Positions 59,471-64,000 of a DNA stretch of 64,000 nt are shown one piece after another. Origin of the DNA: Mycobacterium aquaticum (GTDB lineage: Bacteria > Actinomycetota > Actinomycetes > Mycobacteriales > Mycobacteriaceae); the NCBI RefSeq assembly GCF_002086485.1, contig NZ_MVHF01000020.1, positions 1 through 64,000 of the forward strand, given 5' to 3'. A program made the translations under genes and the position numbers. Each line of letters starts with the position of its first letter. The stretch's first letter is position 1. The notes below the pieces were generated by a model. That model saw only the letters and a program-made list of their open reading frames with translations. It was not told where the DNA came from and made no database searches.

Positions 59471-60430
59471 ATGGCCGGTGAAGAGGGTAGGCGCGCCGTC
59501 ACCAGACTTGTCGTCCTGGCTGCGACGGTGTTGACGGGATGTTCCACAGTTCAACCGCTTGTCGAAGTGCCTGCCTCGCTCACGACCCTGCCGCTGCCCA
59601 GTGGCGCTGCCGTGGCGTCGCGGGTGCCCGGCGTACCCGTCGAGAGTTGTGATGCCACAGCGAGTTTGCGCCCGTCGACCGTCAGCGGGCCGACTGTTGA
59701 GGCGATCCGGCAGCGCGGCAGGCTGATCGTGGGCATCGACCAGAGCACCAACCTGTTGAGCTTTCGCGATCCTGCGTCGGGCCACCTGCAGGGATTCGAC
59801 GTCGACATTGCGCGCGAGGTGGCCCGTGACCTGACCGGTGACCCCGACAAGGTGGAGTTCCGGCTGCTCACGTCGATCGAGCGGATCAGCAACCTGCAGA
59901 ACGGGACCGTCGACATCGTCGTCAAGGCAATGACGATCACCTGCGCCCGCGCTGAGCAGATCGCGTTCTCCACAGAGTATTTCGATGCGCACCAGCGACT
60001 GCTCGTACCGAAGGATTCGCCGATCCAGGGGCCGGGTGATCTCGCGGGGAAGCGGGTGTGCTCGCAGGTGGACACCACATCGCTGGCCACTGCCGCCCGG
60101 GTGGCGCCCGCGGCAACCCTGCTCGGCGTTCAGAACTGGGATGATTGCCTGGTGGCGATTCAGCAGGGGCAGACGGACGCAGTCACCACCGATGACTCGA
60201 TTCTGGCAGGCATGGCCGTCCAGGATCCCAACCTGCACCTGGTCGGGCCCAGCTTGGAGAACGAGCCCTACGGTATCGGAGTGAACAGATCCCGCGAGGA
60301 TCTGGTCAGGGCGGTCAACGCCAGCCTCGACCGGATCCGGCGGGACGGGACATGGGAGGCGCTGTACCGCAAGTGGTTCAACGTTCTCGGTGGTGCGCCG
60401 AGTCCGCCCGAGCCGAGGTACCGGGATTGA
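59471..60430 (+). CDS. glnH: GlnH-type amino-acid-binding lipoprotein, copy 2
   Basis: 319-aa solute-binding lipoprotein nearly collinear with copy 1. Lipobox V-L-T-G-C (Cys about 24), G-R-L-I-V-G-I-D-Q-S-T-N-L-L-S-F-R-D-P and the canonical G-F-D-V-D-I-A-R-E-V-A-R-D (about 110-122). The late motif is Q-V-D-T-T-S-L. These retain the residues expected for amino acid binding, so this is likely the functional equivalent of M. tuberculosis GlnH. DNA stretches such as CACAGCGAGTTTGCGCCCGT are identical in both copies, which argues for recent tandem duplication. pknG begins two bases after the stop. Confidence 0.88.
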   Translation: MAGEEGRRAVTRLVVLAATVLTGCSTVQPLVEVPASLTTLPLPSGAAVASRVPGVPVESCDATASLRPSTVSGPTVEAIRQRGRLIVGIDQSTNLLSFRDPASGHLQGFDVDIAREVARDLTGDPDKVEFRLLTSIERISNLQNGTVDIVVKAMTITCARAEQIAFSTEYFDAHQRLLVPKDSPIQGPGDLAGKRVCSQVDTTSLATAARVAPAATLLGVQNWDDCLVAIQQGQTDAVTTDDSILAGMAVQDPNLHLVGPSLENEPYGIGVNRSREDLVRAVNASLDRIRRDGTWEALYRKWFNVLGGAPSPPEPRYRD

Positions 60431-60432
60431 GC

Positions 60433-62430
<1,998 letters not shown>

Positions 62431-62548
62431 AGGCGGCGACCACAGGATTGACAGTTCCGTCATTATTCGCTGATCGGGATACCGCGGGCGTGCGGATCGG
62501 CGTAGGTTGAGGTCTGGTCACCGGGCCCACTCAACGAAGGGGTGACCC

Positions 62549-63913
62549 ATGACAGACGTCGACTATTGCGTGGTGGGTGCGGGTTTCGCCGGATTGACCG
62601 CGGCGCTGCACCTGAAGCGCGCCGGCCGTTCTGTGGTGCTGCTGGAGGCCCGGGACCGGGTAGGCGGCCGGACGTTCACCGAAGTGCGGCCCGACGGGAC
62701 ATGGATCGATCGGGGCGGAGCGTGGATCGGCCCCGGGCAGGACCGCATCAAGGCGTTGATGACCGAGTTCGGCATCAAGGAGTACAAGCAGTACATCGAC
62801 GGCGACGCGATGATGATCGTCGACGGTAAACAACACCGGTACTCCGGCGCGATTCCGTGGTCGATGAGTCCGTGGGCGATCGCCAACCTCGGCGCGGGGC
62901 TGCTCGAAGTGGGGCACATGTGCAAGTCGATCCCGTTCGAGGCGCCATGGGAGGCCAAGAGGGCGGCCGAGTGGGACCGAATCACGTTGGGGGAGTGGCT
63001 GCATGACCACGTGCACTCCAAGCAGGCGCGCGACATGCTCGACATGGCCTTGGCAGGCGTCTATACGTCGGCGGCCTCGGAGGTATCGCTGCTGTGGGCC
63101 CTTCACCAAATGGGCTCGGGCGGTGGACCGAGCTTCGTGATCTCCACCAAGGACGGCTCCCAGGATGCGCGGGTGCACGGCGGAATGGCAGCGATCTACG
63201 GCCCGGTGGCCGCCGAACTCGGTGACGCACTGCGTCTTTCGCGACCTGTGCGCAAGATCGCGCAGGACGACGCCGGAGTGACCGTGCACGCCGACGGCGA
63301 TACAGTGCGGGCCGGCCGCGCGATCGTCGCCGTCCCGCTGGCCATCGCCGACCTGATCACCTACGAGCCAATGCTTCCCGTCGACCGGGCGTTTCTTCAC
63401 CGCCGCATGCCCAGTGGCGCCGTGTTCAAGATCTCGGTGGTCTACGACAGTGCGTTCTGGCGTGCCGACGGACTGTGCGGGCAATCGGCCGCACCGGGCA
63501 GCCCTGCCACGCTCACCATCGACGCGTGTACCGACATCGCTGTCCCTGGGATCATGTGCGTCATCACCGAGGGGACTGCCGCACGGCGCCTCGGCCGCCT
63601 CGACCCGGACGAGCGCAAGACCGTCGTGCTCGGTGAATTGATCGACCGGTTCGGTGCGAAAGCCGCATGCGCGGTGAGCTATCACGAGCAGAACTGGACC
63701 GTCGAGCGCTATTCGGGTGGCGGGATGATCAGTCATGCACCGCCGGGGGTGCTGACCGAGTTCGGCCACACCCTGCGCGAGCCGTGCGGGCGCATCCACT
63801 GGGCCGGCACGGAGAGCTCGGCCGTGATGTGCGGCTGGATCGATGGCGCCGTGAGATCCGGTGAGCGGGCTGCCACCGAGGTGATGGCGGCCGACGCCAT
63901 GGCGGCGGTGTAG
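62549..63913 (+). CDS. flavin-containing amine oxidase
   Basis: 454-aa FAD-dependent monoamine-oxidase-family protein. The dinucleotide motif V-V-G-A-G-F-A-G-L-T-A-A is at about 8-19, followed by L-L-E-A-R-D-R-V-G-G-R-T (about 31-42) and the R-G-G-A-W-I-G-P region; the C-terminus shows I-H-W-A-G-T-E-S-S ... G-W-I-D-G-A-V-R-S-G-E-R-A-A. It oxidises primary amines or polyamines to aldehydes, making NH3 and H2O2. It resembles the mycobacterial amine oxidase AofH (Rv3170). AAGGGG lies 6 bases before the ATG. An inverted pair GGTCACC (62516-62522)/GGTGACC (62541-62547) frames the ribosome site. Confidence 0.88.
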   Translation: MTDVDYCVVGAGFAGLTAALHLKRAGRSVVLLEARDRVGGRTFTEVRPDGTWIDRGGAWIGPGQDRIKALMTEFGIKEYKQYIDGDAMMIVDGKQHRYSGAIPWSMSPWAIANLGAGLLEVGHMCKSIPFEAPWEAKRAAEWDRITLGEWLHDHVHSKQARDMLDMALAGVYTSAASEVSLLWALHQMGSGGGPSFVISTKDGSQDARVHGGMAAIYGPVAAELGDALRLSRPVRKIAQDDAGVTVHADGDTVRAGRAIVAVPLAIADLITYEPMLPVDRAFLHRRMPSGAVFKISVVYDSAFWRADGLCGQSAAPGSPATLTIDACTDIAVPGIMCVITEGTAARRLGRLDPDERKTVVLGELIDRFGAKAACAVSYHEQNWTVERYSGGGMISHAPPGVLTEFGHTLREPCGRIHWAGTESSAVMCGWIDGAVRSGERAATEVMAADAMAAV

Positions 63914-63962
63914 CGCGTCGGCCCGGCGAGCGTCCGGAGGATTCCGGCCGGGATCTGACACG

Positions 63963-64000
63963 ATGTCGATCATGAAGACGTCGATCGTCCCGATGATGGT
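63963..64000 (+). CDS. start of a further gene (partial)
   Basis: An ATG at 63963 and another in frame at 63972 open a frame that reads MSIMKTSIVPMM to the window edge. GATCTG precedes, with no clear Shine-Dalgarno sequence. The fragment is too short to identify. Confidence 0.3.
   Translation, partial: MSIMKTSIVPMM

Overview
The window reads as chromosomal DNA of a fast-growing mycobacterium (Mycolicibacterium-like). The grounds are high-GC coding with many GTG starts and ATGA stop/start overlaps, an mmpS-mmpL pair behind a nonribosomal peptide synthetase, a glnX-glnH-pknG locus in the order known from Mycobacterium tuberculosis, and many actinobacterial families (DUF4436, DUF6319, F420/PPOX-type protein, VirS-like AraC regulators). 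I see no IS element, phage gene, CRISPR array, rRNA or tRNA.

Layout. (1) 1-1470: two exported proteins on the minus strand, the first cut by the window edge. (2) 1890-10416: a plus-strand oxidative module: APC permease, aldehyde dehydrogenase, NDMA/mycofactocin-type alcohol dehydrogenase, SDR, flavin-reductase-like protein, fumarate-reductase-type flavoprotein and EamA exporter. (3) 10464-18629: a LysR regulator divergent from an eight-gene, translationally coupled operon encoding the whole meta-cleavage route from 3-hydroxyanthranilate to pyruvate and acetyl-CoA. Its order E-H-J-I-G-F-C-D matches what I recall of the Pseudomonas nba (2-nitrobenzoate) cluster. A second APC permease follows (19261-20907). 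(4) 21226-23513: small membrane proteins (CD225/dispanin, DUF2752, DUF4436) and a DUF6319 protein. (5) 23615-31177: a candidate AraC regulon. Two overlapping AraC genes precede a quinone oxidoreductase, and a 38-bp element occurs in two divergent promoters (AraC/DJ-1 and alpha/beta hydrolase/acetoacetate decarboxylase) with 37 of 38 bases identical. (6) 31269-34351: hypothetical proteins and a nitrilase, ending in a perfect 27-bp inverted repeat. (7) 34435-45652: NRPS (A-T-E-C-A-T-reductase), mmpS and mmpL on the minus strand. The NRPS is split by an apparent one-base loss in a G run inside its second adenylation domain. (8) 46201-57092: ABM-like protein, lytic transglycosylase lipoprotein, FAD oxidoreductase, and three paralogous APC permeases around a DHA2 exporter and a TPR-LuxR regulator. 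(9) 57224-62430: glnX, two tandem glnH genes and a shortened pknG, followed by a flavin amine oxidase and the first codons of a further gene.

How the parts work together. The nba-type operon is self-sufficient from 3-hydroxyanthranilate downward, but no gene that makes 3-hydroxyanthranilate is visible, so the two flanking permeases and the oxidoreductase module are the natural candidates for supply. The NRPS/mmpS/mmpL unit looks like synthesis plus export of a short peptide released as an aldehyde or alcohol. The GlnX/GlnH/PknG unit is a known amino-acid-sensing pathway that controls central nitrogen/carbon metabolism. Here it has an extra, diverged sensor lipoprotein and a kinase that lacks parts of the family's N-terminus and TPR region. 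All family calls rest on reading motifs by eye; no database search was run.
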